From positions 50,690,065 to 50,754,064 of the forward strand of contig CM030366.1 in NCBI GenBank assembly GCA_017893485.1: a DNA stretch of 64,000 nt, written 5' to 3'. A program made the position numbers and the translations under genes. Each line of letters starts with the position of its first letter. The stretch's first letter is position 1. Under the pieces are notes generated by a model. The model did no database searches and was not told the DNA's origin. It saw only the letters and a list, made by a program, of their open reading frames with translations. This DNA comes from Hemerocallis citrina. Taxonomy: Eukaryota; Streptophyta; Magnoliopsida; Asparagales; Asphodelaceae. Below are positions 47,355 through 63,084 of this stretch, one piece after another.

Positions 47355-48263
47355 TCAATCCTCCTCAGCAAGAGCCTTGGGTGGCTCAACAGGGAAGTAC
47401 TTAATACTAGTGTTGTTTCCAACTTTGCTGAATATCTGTATATTTAATTATAGAAAGTGGAAAATTAAACGAAAATTTGAAATTAGTAACTTCTACTGAT
47501 TGATGGAACAAAATGGGATTTGCTAGTTTTTACCTCTAAGGCTTTCATAAGCTCTTCTCTGGTATGGGAAGCAGAGATGCAGAGCCTGGGCTAGGAGAAG
47601 AGGTGTAGCAGGGAACGCAAAAGTCACAACCGCAAGGAAACGCAAAAGTCACAGCCGCAACCTACAGGTTTAGTAGAGCTTGAATGCTCTTCTATGATTA
47701 TTAATTATAAAATTAACCCATTTTGAGATTATTTTCCAAGAGAATTATTACAATGGAGAGAAACTGCTTCACATAAACGGGTATGAGAGCAGACCTACAT
47801 GTTTCGGTATAATTTGTTCTGTGTTGCTTAATATGTACATCAAGGATACACACTCTCCGAGTATAGAATCACAAGATACAGCCAAATGAACAAGATTATA
47901 TGTTAATGGAGCATGATGCCTTCCTGACATGTTTTTTTTTTGTTGAAGAATGAAGTATATTAGACATATTGAGTAATTACTTTTGAGTAATTATTGACAT
48001 TATTGTCATTAATGTTGTGTACCATGTATTACAGTTCCATTAATTAGTGATACTATAAGATCCTTAATATTAAGCAAATAAACTACCTCAGTCTGGAAAT
48101 TTTTAAAAAATAACATAACAAAAACCTATACTACTTACATTTTGTCGCAGACACTCTCGAGAGAAGCCTAGGATTTTGCCGGATTATTAAGCATTATAGG
48201 CATAACTGAGAATCATTATCCCTAAGTACTTCAAATCCCATCTTCTGAAGTTTGAAGAAATTA
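47355..48263 (-). pseudogene. LCB2: Captured LCB2 (serine palmitoyltransferase subunit 2) 3' exons
   Basis: Three minus-strand exons are recognisable. Exon at 48139-48263: NFFKLQKMGFEVLRDNDSQL and, in a shifted frame, LGFSRECLRQN, ending at GTAAGT. Exon at 47534-47661: VAAVTFAF, AFPATPLLLAQA and, shifted, RLCISASHTREELMKALE, ending at GTAAAA. Last exon at 47355-47435: IFSKVGNNTSIKYFPVEPPK, ending ALAEED and TGA. LCB2 with LCB1 condenses serine and palmitoyl-CoA at the start of sphingolipid synthesis in the ER. Only the C-terminal part is here, without the PLP lysine. Frameshifts and a tandem duplication of about 26 bases (47612-47661) break it. It lies between long TIRs, so it is a transposon capture. 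Confidence 0.82.
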
Positions 48264-48371
48264 CTGTAAAAATCAATTTACATTTAAAGGACCTTCCACA
48301 CAAAAAAAGCAAAACAAATATATAATTCAGAAATCTCTTTTGGGGTTTACCTCTATTTGAAAGCATGATTG

Positions 48372-48853
48372 AAGAACCCTAAATTACCTTCTATTTGGTT
48401 AATTCAAAACCAAGTGGTGAGGAAGAGGCGCCAGGGGTGTCGAGCGGTAGCAGTAGTTGGGTGTGTCGGCAGTGGCAAGCTAAAGGAGCGTCGGGCATCG
48501 GAAGGTGAAGCTCGGGAGCAAGGAGATGGAGAGCTGGAGTTAGGGTTTCGAAGGTCGAGGGGGGTGGAGAGAGAGGCATCGATGGGATTTCAAAGGCGGA
48601 TAGGTGGAGGGGGGGTTTCGGAGGCGGAGAAGAGAGAAAGAGAGAAAGGGTTGATCGAAGAGATGAGAAGTAAGAAAGAAAGAGCTGAAGTTTGGGGGGA
48701 TATTTTTTAGGGAAAGTACAAAAATACCCTCGCTCAGGCGGAGGTATTTTTCATCCATTCGATTTCCATCATGGCGTCAAAAGAGATCTAATGGTATGAT
48801 TTGTTGTTTCTCATTTTCTCATTTAAGAATGTTTCTCATTGGATCACTCCTAT
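48372..48853. repeat. Right terminal inverted repeat of the Pack-MULE-like element
   Basis: Reverse counterpart of 30855-31345. It includes the GGAAATCGAATGGATGAAA block, a purine-rich middle (GAGAGAAAGAGAGAAAGGG) and the outer AAGAATGTTTCTCATTGGAT. The arms differ by substitutions and small indels. Confidence 0.8.
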
Positions 48854-51596
48854 ATATATATATATATATATATAAAAGGATAGACCTTCTACTAAAGTGA
48901 AGCATATGTGTGCAAATACATGATATCTAGAAATTCCTATTCACTGAGTTGAAAAGAACACATGTAAATTGTATATATCTGATATATATAGGACACCATA
49001 TACTGATTGAAGTATGTGTATGTCCAATATATATAGGGAAGACTCTGATACAAACAAAAACCCTATTTACTGAGATTAGGTGTAGTGTATATGTACATGA
49101 TATATATATAGAGAAATCTCTCTCTTTACTAGGTTGAAGTAAGCCTATACAGGTTATAGTAGATATAGAAAATTTCCCCTTTTTTTGTTACTCATACGTG
49201 TATATATATAAGTATCTGTAATATATATATAGAAAGCCTCTTCACTAAGCATGAGGCAAAGGCAGGAAGTATATATTCTCTTTACTGAAACATATGAGTG
49301 TATATATAAGGTACATAGAAAAATCCCATTTTTATTGAAGTGAAGAATATGCAGATGTAGAAGTTCCTTTACTGCGTACACCAAGAGACTACCAAAACAC
49401 AACACTCAACTACTACTTAAACACATATACTGGATGTGTACATAGAGATAGATTCTAGATCATGTGTACACATACATAGGAAGTAGCAGCAGTAGCAACC
49501 TACAGTAAAAGAACTGATACTCACCAGTTTAACCAACTCACTAATTAATTAAAGATATAGGACTGATTCTTTTTTTTAATGGTAAATAAGGTGTATTAGG
49601 ACCTTCAATGCATTAGTAAACTTCAAGGATTTTTTGTATAAAGGTATAGTAATGAATTCAAATCACCTTAAGACTACCTAACTCATATCAGATCAAGGTT
49701 CACCAATGTACTACCCAAGTTTGTTTTTGTGCATGTCTTCAACTGATACGCACTTAGGCTTGGTGAAACCAAAATCTAATTCCCTGAGGTGATCAATCAT
49801 CTCTAGTATAACATGTAGGGGTTATTTAAAACACATCATAACCTATCAGGATCTCAAATAGAGATTTCCACAATAGTTCTTCAAAAAGTCAACAAGTAGT
49901 ATGTATGCATATGCAGTGTGATTAAGCATCAGTGCTTGTTCTAATATGACAATTCTATAAGTAAATATATATCTGCACAGGCACAAACAATAACCTGCTA
50001 CCTCAGTATCCCCCATACTGAGTCTAAAATTCCCCTTCATGAAGCAAATAATGTATATAGGTGTATATTAGATCAAGAAAGTAATGGACAATCATACTCA
50101 GTTCAACTAGTTCAAGTTTCAACAAAAAAACATCAATTTGAATAGAGGCCCTTACTCAGTATCAGTTTTAAAAACAACTCAACCTGCACATGAAGAATTC
50201 TACTTTAAAAGCTTGATTCCCTTTCAAATTTTATTATGTGATTGCCAAATTCAAACTCAATTAGTCCTACCATCTCAGTCCTCAATTTGCCCAAAAAATC
50301 AACAAAAACAAACACACACACAGATCTGAAATGAAACATTTCTTCTTTCACTTCAAAGCTTGTTTCTTTTAATTCAATAACTTGTTGTATACATACCCCC
50401 AATCATCTATATCAGTTTATCCATGTTTATAAGCAATGATAAAGACTAATTAGCAAGTTTAAGGCATCAGCAGTGTGTGTATGTACATATCAGCAGAAGC
50501 AGTTCTCACCCTTGTTCAAACTTATTTATTTTTATGCAATAACTTCACACAAACCATTATATAAATTCAAACTAGCAACCAAATAATTGAAAACATCCTA
50601 CTCATGATCTCTACTAGGTTCTTCAACAATCACAAGTCATTAAAATAGGGTTTTTGTCATTAATAGCATAGTTTCATGAAAAGATTCAACTTTTAATTCA
50701 TCTACTCATCAAAATTCATTATATCTTCACATCATCATCTAATATGCTCACTAATAAAAAGATCAACACATACAACGTGCTTAGAACAATAAGAAAACAA
50801 ACCTAAGCCACTCACCTCTACGAAGAAACAACCGAAGAAAAATAAAGAATAAGAAAAATTCCTTCTTCTCAAGAAAACCAAGAATCCTCGCTTGAAAACT
50901 TCAAGAAAATAATAATAATAAATCCCTTTGTGTTGTGCAGCAAAGAGACGGCTGCACTCCACCTTTAAATAGGCCGGAAATATAGGTTTTATGGTTTTGT
51001 AAATAGATTTGCAAAATACTTCTTTTAAATATACCTTTACATATATAAATCTCTATACTTGGAAATTAAATAAAACCAAATTAATTAAGAATTAAAGCAA
51101 AAAAATAAACCTAATAGTCAGCCGGCACTGTTTGAAAAACCCAGAAAATGAATTTACACTTTTACCCCTTTAAAGGGAAAATTTGCAAAAAGATCATTTT
51201 TTATCAAAACTTGCAAAATAAACCAAATTTATTAAAACAAAAAGCAAAATTTTTTTCCTCTGAGTTGACTAGGCATCATACCCAGCTCAAAAATCCAAAA
51301 ATCTGGAGTTTTCACTCCAAGTGGTAATTTTGCACAAAAGTCCCTCTTTTTTGTAATATTTGCAAATATGTCCAATAATTATTAGAAAAATCCAGAAAAT
51401 TCACAAATAATATATAATAATAAATAATGATTTTCCACAAAATAATTTTTGACTTTGAACTTTCCAAGAAAATATTTGCATGTGTTTTGCACGTGTAAAA
51501 AGGTAAATTTCAGAAAAATATTTATTAAATCACCAAAAATCATTTTAATTTATTTATAAATCTAAAAACATTATTTAAAAAATTTGGGGTATTACA
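48854..51596 (-). repeat. Chromovirus 3' LTR, right part
   Basis: Resumes at the TA microsatellite and aligns with 55340-58050 (about 21 differences in the first 510 bases by hand, about 4%). It ends TTTGGGGTATTACA at 51596, the sense start of the LTR on the minus strand. A minus-strand TATTTAAA box is at 50964-50971, matched at 57429-57436 in the other LTR. Confidence 0.9.
50964..50971 (-). promoter_or_regulatory. TATA-like box of the chromovirus LTR
   Basis: TATTTAAA reads on the minus strand, followed by GGTGGAGTGCAGCCGTCTCT. The same context is at 57429-57436 in the second LTR. The position within the LTR fits a promoter. Confidence 0.5.
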
Positions 51597-51612
51597 TCAC
51601 TCCCTCATTAGA
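51597..51612 (-). promoter_or_regulatory. Polypurine tract of the chromovirus
   Basis: TCTAATGAGGGAGTGA reads on the minus strand directly before the 3' LTR start TGTAATACCCC. It fits the plus-strand primer position. Confidence 0.7.
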
Positions 51613-51699
51613 ATAGTTCTGTCCTCAGAAGTACTACTAATAGGGTTCAAACAAAATAAATAAAAGGAATTAAAATCTCATAAACGGAAACATAGTTTA

Positions 51700-52100
51700 A
51701 GAAATGCAATCACACAAGAGAATGTAATCTAACAAAAGTAATACACCCAACTCAAAGAGCACAATCACACAAAAGTTCAGGAAAAACCTTTCGCATGCTA
51801 TCCTCCGGCTCCCAAGTAGCTCCCGCTGCGCAACTCTGATAACTTGCCTTCGGAAACCTGCTGCAACAACCTCTGAATCTCTGCATCTAACTTCTGACCT
51901 TCCACCATCTGCTTCAACCATCCGAGGATTAGTGACCACTCCCTCCTTAGAAAGAATACGACCAAGAAAAGCTACCTCAAACTTGCAGCTCAATGAGATT
52001 AATACCAAATAATCTCCCACCAATCTGGATATCACAGTGCTCGTAATATCGATCAGCAATCAATTCTTCCCCTGATGGTGTTGCCACCGTCAAGGTTCTG
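51700..52100 (-). pseudogene. Collapsed chromovirus pol: protease, RT/RNase H and chromodomain scraps
   Basis: Reading minus from 52100: TVATPSGEELIADRYYEHCD and IQIGGRLFGINLIEL (post-active-site protease), then FLGRILSKEGVVTNPRMVEA (end of RT), VEGQKLDAEIQRLLQQVSEG (spacer before integrase), and ATWEPEDSMRKVFPEL, which resembles the C-terminal end of a chromodomain. About 3 kb of normal pol is reduced to 400 bases in correct order, so several internal deletions occurred. The chromodomain scrap supports the chromovirus call. Confidence 0.7.
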
Positions 52101-52315
52101 CCTGGAAACAACTTAGGTACCACACCTAAGACTTAAGCAAAAATTGGGAGACGCAAATGTATGCAAGAAACCAGTATCAAATAAAACTTTTGCTTTTATT
52201 CCATTAACCAAAACAAATTCTGTTACATGGAGAATGATACTCAAATCTCCAATTTATTCTCAAACAAAGTTTTACTTAATACATAAATGAATAAATTCAA
52301 AATTCTTGCACACCC
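52101..52315. other. Non-coding AT-rich gap between gag and protease scraps
   Basis: About 215 bases without coding similarity replace the protease active-site region. I see no inverted ends or target duplication that would define an inserted element. Confidence 0.4.
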
Positions 52316-53354
52316 TGGATCACATATCTGAGTTACGCACATCCTTCTCAGTCAATGCGAACACTCGCCCCTGCCTCTGAACTTTACCTCTGCCTGCACT
52401 ATCCTTCTTCAGCTGCTGGAAGTTTGGTCTGAGATGCCCTTCATGACCACACTGATAACAAACCCGCACCTTCCGAGGCTTGGTGCATGCTGCCTGATAA
52501 TGACCTGCCTCTCCACAGTTGAAACAAGTCACGCCTTGAATTGCGGGTGCCTTCTGCACTGGCCTACTGAACTTGTCCCGCTTCACTGGGAACTCTTTCT
52601 CACTCTGACTAACTGCTGGCCTCTTGTTCTTGTTCTAGGTTTCCTACTTCTTCTGGAACTGATCCATATCCTCTTCTGTTATAGCTACTCTCCTGACCAG
52701 CTTATCAAACCTCCTGATGCCGAACGGAATCATCTTCGACCTCAAGCCCTGCTCAAACTTCTTTCCCTTCTTTGCTTCATCCACAATCACCTCCGGTGCA
52801 TACCTTGACACCTAAGCGAACTTAGTCTCATATTCACGCACTGCCATGCTGCCTTGTTGCAGATTCAAGAATTCCGTTGCCTTCTTCTCCTGAATATCCA
52901 GAGAAAAGAAACAATCCCTGAACTCATTCAGAAAAGCTTTCCAAGCCACTTGCTGATCTCTGAAAGTCCTCTTCACTGGCTGCCACCAAACGCCAACATC
53001 TTTCTCTAACTGCATAGTAGCCAATTTCACCTTATTGACTGCTGGAGTTTTCAAGACTTCGAAGACCATCTCCATCGTTCTAATCCAATCATCAAACCTA
53101 TCTGGATCAGAGTTCCCCTCAAACACAGGTGACTTCATCCGTTTGAAAGACTCAACCTGCTTGATAAGATCAGCATTAACAAACACTAGTCCAGCCCCCT
53201 GATTCTGATACTGATTATGCGCCATATTAGCTGCCATGAATGCATTCAAGGTCAGATACACCCTGGCAATCTCAGTCTCAAGGTCAAGTCAAGCTCCATG
53301 GGAACCTTCAGCCCCATCACCATTACCACCATTCTTGATCCTGGGTCCTGCCAT
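52316..53354 (-). pseudogene. Chromovirus gag with two zinc knuckles
   Basis: The ATG at 53354 begins MAGPRIKNGGNGDGAEGSHG and meets a stop after about 22 codons. The gag core is in the 149-codon frame at 52812-53261: FKRMKSPVFEGNSDPDRFDD, WIRTMEMVFEVL, KDVGVWWQPVKRTF and FLNLQQGSMAVREYETKFA. After another stop come FEQGLRSKMIPFGIRRFDKL and the knuckles CFNCGEAGHYQAAC and CYQCGHEGHLRPNF. In the second knuckle the final Cys is replaced by Phe. It is defective but close to complete in length for a gag. Confidence 0.88.
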
Positions 53355-53576
53355 TCTACTGAATACTGTAAAATGAGGGTAAAGTTAGAGCATAACAACA
53401 TAATTCATATTCACATAAATACCCTATGGCAAAACCCCAACCATACCCCAAACAAAAACACCATGTTCTAACTTTATGTGATACTCACACTCTAATATCC
53501 ACACCTAGGTACTCACGCTCTAATGTCCATACCTGGATTTATTTTTACACCATGTTCATTATTACTATTGAAGCAT

Positions 53577-53588
53577 GCTCTGATACCA
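53577..53588 (-). promoter_or_regulatory. Primer binding site, initiator tRNA-Met type (chromovirus)
   Basis: TGGTATCAGAGC reads on the minus strand, five bases from the LTR edge at 53594. It fixes 53594-58050 as the 5' LTR. Confidence 0.88.
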
Positions 53589-53593
53589 ATCTT

Positions 53594-58050
<4,457 letters not shown>

Positions 58051-58353
58051 AGTGGGGTTGAGGGTAGGATCCAATAGAGGTGTATATTGGGTTGGGGTAC
58101 AATATGGGTCAAATAGGAGGACAATTCACAACCAAACAAGATAAAAGACAATTTTATGACATTAAATTTTAGATTAGAAAAGAGGGTGTAAGATTCAAAT
58201 AATCAATAGAGATTAAGGATAAACATGAATAATATTAGAATTGATATTATTCGATACAATAATGAGACAAAATGAAATATAATAGAATTACAATGGAGAA
58301 TACAATGGGGATCAATAATAAATGGGGAAAATGAAAACGGGAGTTGCATTTAG

Positions 58354-58930
58354 GCATCGTAAGCAGGTTCCAATTAGACACTGGAGAGAAACACTGGAGA
58401 GCGATGAAAAATATTCTCAAGTACTTGAGAAGGACAAGTGATGTTTTTCTGATATATGGCGGGTCTAACTTAAAATTGGAAGAATATACTAATTCTAGCT
58501 TTTAGTTAGATCTGGATGATAGTAAATCCATTATGTAGTAAGTTGGAAGAGTTCCAAGCAATAAACAATAGTCGATTCAGTCAATGAAGCAGAGTATATT
58601 GTAGCAAGCGAAGCTGCAAAGAAGCGGTGTTGATGAAGAATTTCATCACTGAGTTGGGAGTGGTTCCGGAGGTAAGTTAGTTGGCTCTTCTTTATTGCGA
58701 CATCAGTGGAGCTAATTCCCAAGCTAAGGAATCCAGATGTCAAGTACATCCTTCGGCGAAATCACCTCATCCGAGAAATCATTGAGATGAGTGATTTCAG
58801 TATCAAATGAGTCGATACAAAAAACAACACAATAGATCCTTTTACTAAGGCAATGACACAACAACAGTTTGATCGTCACCTTAATAGCATGGGTGTTAAA
58901 TATAGGGGTGATTGATTTTAGTGCAAGTGG
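58354..58930 (+). pseudogene. Copia RT end and RNase H remnant, last coding piece
   Basis: Reading resumes from 25687 across the solo LTR. HWRAMKNILKYLRRTSDVFL, IYGGSNLKLEEYTNSSF and LDLDDSKSI are followed, after shifts, by EAEYIVASEAAKKAVLMKNF and ITELGVVPEVS. These are the usual end-of-RT and RNase H blocks of copia elements. The continuation proves that 25688-58348 is an insertion. Several stops and shifts are present. The final part, DPFTKAMTQQQFDRHLNSMG, is the normal C terminus. Confidence 0.9.
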
Positions 58931-58935
58931 AATAT
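58921..58935 (+). promoter_or_regulatory. Copia polypurine tract region
   Basis: GTGCAAGTGGAATAT lies directly before the TGTTAAGAATG LTR start. In relatives the tract is a purer AAGTGGGAGAT, so it is slightly decayed. Confidence 0.55.
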
Positions 58936-60610
58936 TGTTAAGAATGTGCCCTACAGTCAATCACATGAGTTGTAATTAGCAAATTCTCTAGTAAACATTA
59001 TTCATGATTAATAAAGTTGTTTGGAGCATTTATTCATCATATGCTGCTTATTCTGATTTATGTAATTTATTTACTGTTATAATGAAGTCCATAGATTAAT
59101 TAAATGTGTTTAGGCCCATGATGAGATCATGCCAATGAGATCTAAACTTGATATAATTATTCTAAAATGTTCCTAGTCATGGGATTACTGAGATTGGATA
59201 TCTGTAACTGCGGTAAGATTAGTACACTCGTTATATGCTCTAAATTAGAGGATAATTGATCTCACAATTATTTATGTAAAGACATTAATATAAGAGTGTA
59301 TGTGCTAAACGGTTTAGTTCACTGAAATGACTCATAAAAAAAATTCTAATAAAAGGTCTAAATGAATATCAATAGATAATTCCTTCGGTGATAGTGGGTA
59401 CGAGTAATCCTATGATCTGAGATTGTCGTAGCACTTTGTGTCCGTCAATCTATGCTTTGGTTTATTTCTTAGCATGACTTTTTAAGACATGTGTAGGGTA
59501 TTCTGGTCATAGTAAGGCTTTCATGAAAGTGGGTAAGCAATCAATAAGGAATCAATCACTTCTAATAGAAGAAGAAAATGACCTGAAAGTCTACAGCTGT
59601 ATAAAAATGAATTTTCGAAAAGAGTTTCTAAGTATTCATTTTAGTCAATCACTAACATATCAAACACATAGATTAAGTGGTTAGGGTTTGACATTGATCC
59701 GTACCCTAAGCTTTTTGGGGATATTGTATGATCGGAGGATTTAATTGTACGGGAACTAACCACTAAATAGTACAATCGATTTCAATAATCAAACTCACAT
59801 TATCTGGGAAGTTATGACACTTTTCTAGCCGTCACTCATGACTTGTGGAGAAATAAAGAAGTTTAATATCTTCACTATCGACTTAATATGAGGCCCAATA
59901 GGTCACACGCAGTACAAACATTTTTTCTTGAAAAATTCAATTTGAATTTTTATTTGATAAAATTCGGAATCTAATAATTTGATTTATGAAGATATATTAA
60001 ATGTGACAAATGGTTCTGCTAGCATGGAATGTCATATGGCTGTCAATTTGTTTATGAGATAAATAAATTTTGTTCATGATGAATACTCTCTTTCTAGATA
60101 TTTCAATAGTTAGAATATTTAAATTCATAATAAATATTTGAGATTATATAATGCCTTAACTAATTAACTAAGAGATATGAAGATATTTCATTATGGTTAA
60201 TAATTATATAGACAAATATTTTGTAAATATCTTTTGATATAAAAAGTGATTACAAATCTTATAAAGAAATGGCGTCCAATGCCCTATAAATAGGGTAGAA
60301 GACTTCTTCTTTACACAAGAAAACAAGATAAAAGTGAGTTTCATTCTCATATTAATCAAAAGAGAGTTAGAAGGAGAGAACATAATATTCGAAGAAAGGT
60401 TTGGCATGGATCACCATTGGAGGACAAACACTTGGACGTCTCATTAGTGAAACCATTATGAAGGAGTTCTTGACATCGATGAAAGATAATCCAAAATCTT
60501 TGTATTTTGATCTAATTCGTTTTGATTCATAGTGATTCTGACTATTGGAAAAAAAAAATATTGTAATATTGTTTGCGCGATTAGACCACTTCCGCTGCGG
60601 CCGTTAGACG
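58936..60610 (+). mobile_element. Copia 3' LTR
   Basis: It starts TGTTAAGAATGTGCCCTACA right after the end of the polyprotein and the purine tract. It continues about 1.6-1.7 kb to a region with CTTCCGCTGCGG at about 60588, a feature near the ends of similar LTRs. The exact right end and target duplication are not clear, so the boundary is approximate. No copy of this LTR is found upstream in the window. Confidence 0.65.
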
Positions 60611-60615
60611 CCTTG

Positions 60616-61043
60616 ATAAACCCAAGTTTTTTCCTTTGGTTGAAGCAAAGTATGGAAAGTAGTGCATCAGTTAAAATTTGTATGCCTTCCACTTTCAAAT
60701 TCCTACCACAATTATACGATTCTAATTTGGAAGAATCTCTAATCATCTCACGTCTAGGAAACATGAATTCTGCTAGTGTCTGATTTCATGCCTAAAGGAA
60801 GTCTAGCTGCCTCTCTACATGGCAATAATCTGAGCTTTAGATTCATAAATACAGGAAAAAAAAATCAAATTTTATTTCTTATATTACATGATAGTTTCAT
60901 GCATTGAAGTTGAGCCTTCTTCTGTCTTTCCAATCTAATCAACCATACAACACACAATTCTCGCACTATAGTAGTAGGAGTGTTGCAAATGAATTTTTTC
61001 TTTTTAATAGAATAGATGGGGTGATGCCCAGCCAATGCATTAA
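60616..61043. other. Unassigned stretch after the copia LTR
   Basis: Two overlapping antiparallel frames (60456-60764 minus, 60532-60783 plus) have no recognisable domain. GAGCTTTAGATTC at about 60832 recurs near 61668, which may mean an older sequence split by the MITE. I make no functional claim. Confidence 0.35.
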
Positions 61044-61507
61044 GGGGGCATTTGGTATGTAAGAATGTCCAAGAAAATTTCAAATTCTTCCTTAGATTAT
61101 CTTGTTTGGTATGTGGCAGTCATAGTTTTTGAAAGGATTGATGGATTCCCAACGAATCCTAAATCCTTTGTTGGGAAGGATTTTGATTCTCCCCAAAACC
61201 TTGAGATTTAAGGATTCTCATGGGATTTCTATAACAAACAATAAAATAACCCAAAAAACTAGAATAAAAAAAATATCCCCCACAAAAATCATGAGATTTG
61301 AGGATTTCAATAAGATTTTCATAACAAATAATAAAATAATCCCAAAAAACTAGAATAAAAAAATACAGTAATAAAAGATTCCTGGGAATGCAATTTACTA
61401 TACCAAACACAATAATATAACATTCCCGGGAATCTTCATTCCCACCATCACAATCCCGAAAATCATTTCATTCCTGAGAATCTTCCAATACGTGTATCGA
61501 ACGCCAC
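61044..61507. mobile_element. Possible PIF/Harbinger-like MITE
   Basis: The left end GGGGGCATTTGGTATG and the right end, read on the minus strand as GTGGCGTTCGATACAC, are imperfect inverted repeats. Each is bordered by TTAA (61040-61043, 61508-61511), compatible with the TWA duplication of Harbinger elements. It is 464 bases, AT-rich and non-coding, with an internal direct repeat of TAACAAATAATAAAATAA type at about 61230 and 61321. End identity is modest. Confidence 0.45.
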
Positions 61508-61797
61508 TTAACAGAAAATAAAGCAGTACATAATTGTGTAGTGGTTCCACAGCAATGAAGCAAATTACAAGTCCAAGCAAAAATAGAAGTATTAACAGCC
61601 AAAATAAAAATACACAGCATAATCTAGAAAGAGAGATAAAGAGAAGATTACCAAATTTCAAAAGGATGAGCTTTAGATTCCATGAATAGTAGGCTCATAA
61701 ACTACTTAGCTCCAGTCATCAGAAGATGCAGTAATATTGCTAGAATGAGATGTCTTGGTAGCAGACAAAGGGCTAGCAGTTTAGTTTTGAAGACCAT
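61508..61797. other. Unassigned stretch before the Tat-family LTR
   Basis: AT-rich, no recognisable gene or repeat beyond the recurrence of GAGCTTTAGATTC noted for 60616-61043. Confidence 0.35.
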
Positions 61798-62400
61798 TGT
61801 TGCTGCTAATTTTGGTGTGGGAGCAAACAAATGATATGTGAATTCTTCTAGAAATAATAAAAGAAAACCTGCTGACTTCTTGCCGGTGTTAACCGTTTCT
61901 TGACACTACCGCTGACCTGCAAAAAAGTTTGATACACTGGGATTGTTCCCAGCGACGAACCCTCCGAAGCTCAAGTCAATAATCAAGAAGATTATGAAAG
62001 AGCTTTTGTGGAGAAAATACTGATTACCTTTTTTATGGTGGGGGTAGAGGGATATTTATAGTCGCCTTTGGAAACAATTTCGAGATAATTATTTATCTTT
62101 ACTTCCTGGTGTTTTTGGATTAGAAACATAGTTTAAATCATTTCATGATAAGAGATTTGGTTTAAACCGTCTCTTAGAGATTATCATGAATTTGAATTAC
62201 TCATTAAATGTCATGGGTTTGTTCATAATGGGCTGTTACCCTGACCCAGTGAGAGACCCTCTTTGGTTATTGGGCTTGGAAAAGACCCAGTTCCCATTTT
62301 CAGACCCGTTTACCGGTGAAACTACTGCTTTACCCCTGAGAGCTTTAAGATTTGTGCCCGATTTGAACGGTCCCAATTTAGTTTATTTTTACCCACATCA
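61798..62400 (-). mobile_element. Second Tat-family LTR, minus orientation (3' LTR)
   Basis: Read on the minus strand it starts TGATGTGGGTAAAAATAAAC at 62400. It carries TATAAATA at 62053-62060, then CTTGAGCTTCGGAGGGTTCG and TTTTGCAGGT, and ends near TAGCAGCAACA at 61798. Order and spacing match the Tat LTRs at 31689 and 44476, but divergence is high. A purine tract lies just outside at 62401-62416, so it is the 3' LTR of an element whose body lies to the right. Confidence 0.8.
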
Positions 62401-62700
62401 CAAGCCCCCCACTCTCGAAGACTGAGTTTCACAGTCTTTGAGGAGCAGTTCGCCCTTTTTTTAATGGCTCATAGAATTTATCGGCATTCTCGAGTACGTT
62501 TAGAGCTCGCTTGGAGTGTAACGATACTTTCCTGAGTTTTTAAAATACTCAAAATTATTTTTTGAATTTTCTGGATTTTTCATGAATTTTCTAGATTTTT
62601 TTTCCAATTTTAATCATTTATTGAATTCTTTATTTAATTCCTGAATTTTAATAATTAATTTTCAAAAATTTAATAAAATAATCTATATTAATAAAAAAAA
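62401..62700 (-). mobile_element. Tat-family purine tract and 3' internal end
   Basis: GAGAGTGGGGGGCTTG (minus, 62401-62416) and the preceding CTGTGAAACTCAGTCTTC context match the corresponding end of the complete Tat element at about 44440-44475. Beyond about 62540 the sequence is AT-rich with TGAATTTT repeats and no recognised coding. Confidence 0.65.
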
Positions 62701-62706
62701 TTCAGA

Positions 62707-62990
62707 TTTTTTTTTTGATGAAATGGATAGTGCCTTACGGCACCAGCCTCCCAAAAATATATTGCAGTAAACAAAGTAGCATACAAAGATCCATTTTACA
62801 AGAAGTAAAACAAGGAAAAAAGTACAAACAGCGGACAAAACTAAAGTCCGAATGAGCAGAAAGGAAACAACGAAGAAAACGACTAAAAGAAAACTACAAG
62901 CACCACTATCAGACTGCAGACTCGAGCCCAGGCAAAACCTAGCAGTACAGCCCCCGCTCAAGTGAGCAAAAAAGAGAAGATGAGAGGATC
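62707..62990 (-). mobile_element. LINE-like 3' tail (5' truncated), minus orientation
   Basis: On the minus strand the block ends with a hairpin, GTGCC-GTAA-GGCAC (62730-62743), then ATCCATTTCATC and a run of 10 A at 62707-62716. A terminal hairpin plus poly-A is typical of plant non-LTR element tails. The upstream part is T-rich, giving a hydrophobic chance frame. No target duplication was found, so the right edge is approximate and a processed transcript is an alternative. Confidence 0.45.
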
Positions 62991-63084
62991 TGATGAAAGA
63001 AATTATTTTGATTTAATCACAACCGCTGATCACGAGATGGATCGCACGCTGATGAGATTGGGAGGCCATGATGAGAGGATCTGA

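Larger units (their letters stand above)
30855..48853. mobile_element. Pack-MULE-like element with TIRs of about 490 bp carrying LCB2 exons, split by a Tat element
   Basis: The outer edges GTGATCCAATGAGAAACATT (about 30862) and its reverse complement (to about 48848) start inverted arms. These stay alignable for about 490 bases (30855-31345 and 48372-48853), sharing the gatgccatgatggaaatcga and GGTAATTT...TTCAATCATGCT blocks. Removing the Tat element (31689-45065) leaves about 4.6 kb. There is no transposase, and gene fragments lie between long TIRs, as in Pack-MULEs. It inserted into a TA microsatellite, so the target duplication cannot be read. The other chromovirus LTR (55200-55340) shows the empty site. 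Confidence 0.75.

Noticed and set aside
60456..60783. Antiparallel frames of 102 and 83 codons
   Set aside because: They overlap each other, show no recognisable motif, and follow a decayed copia LTR; no gene is claimed.
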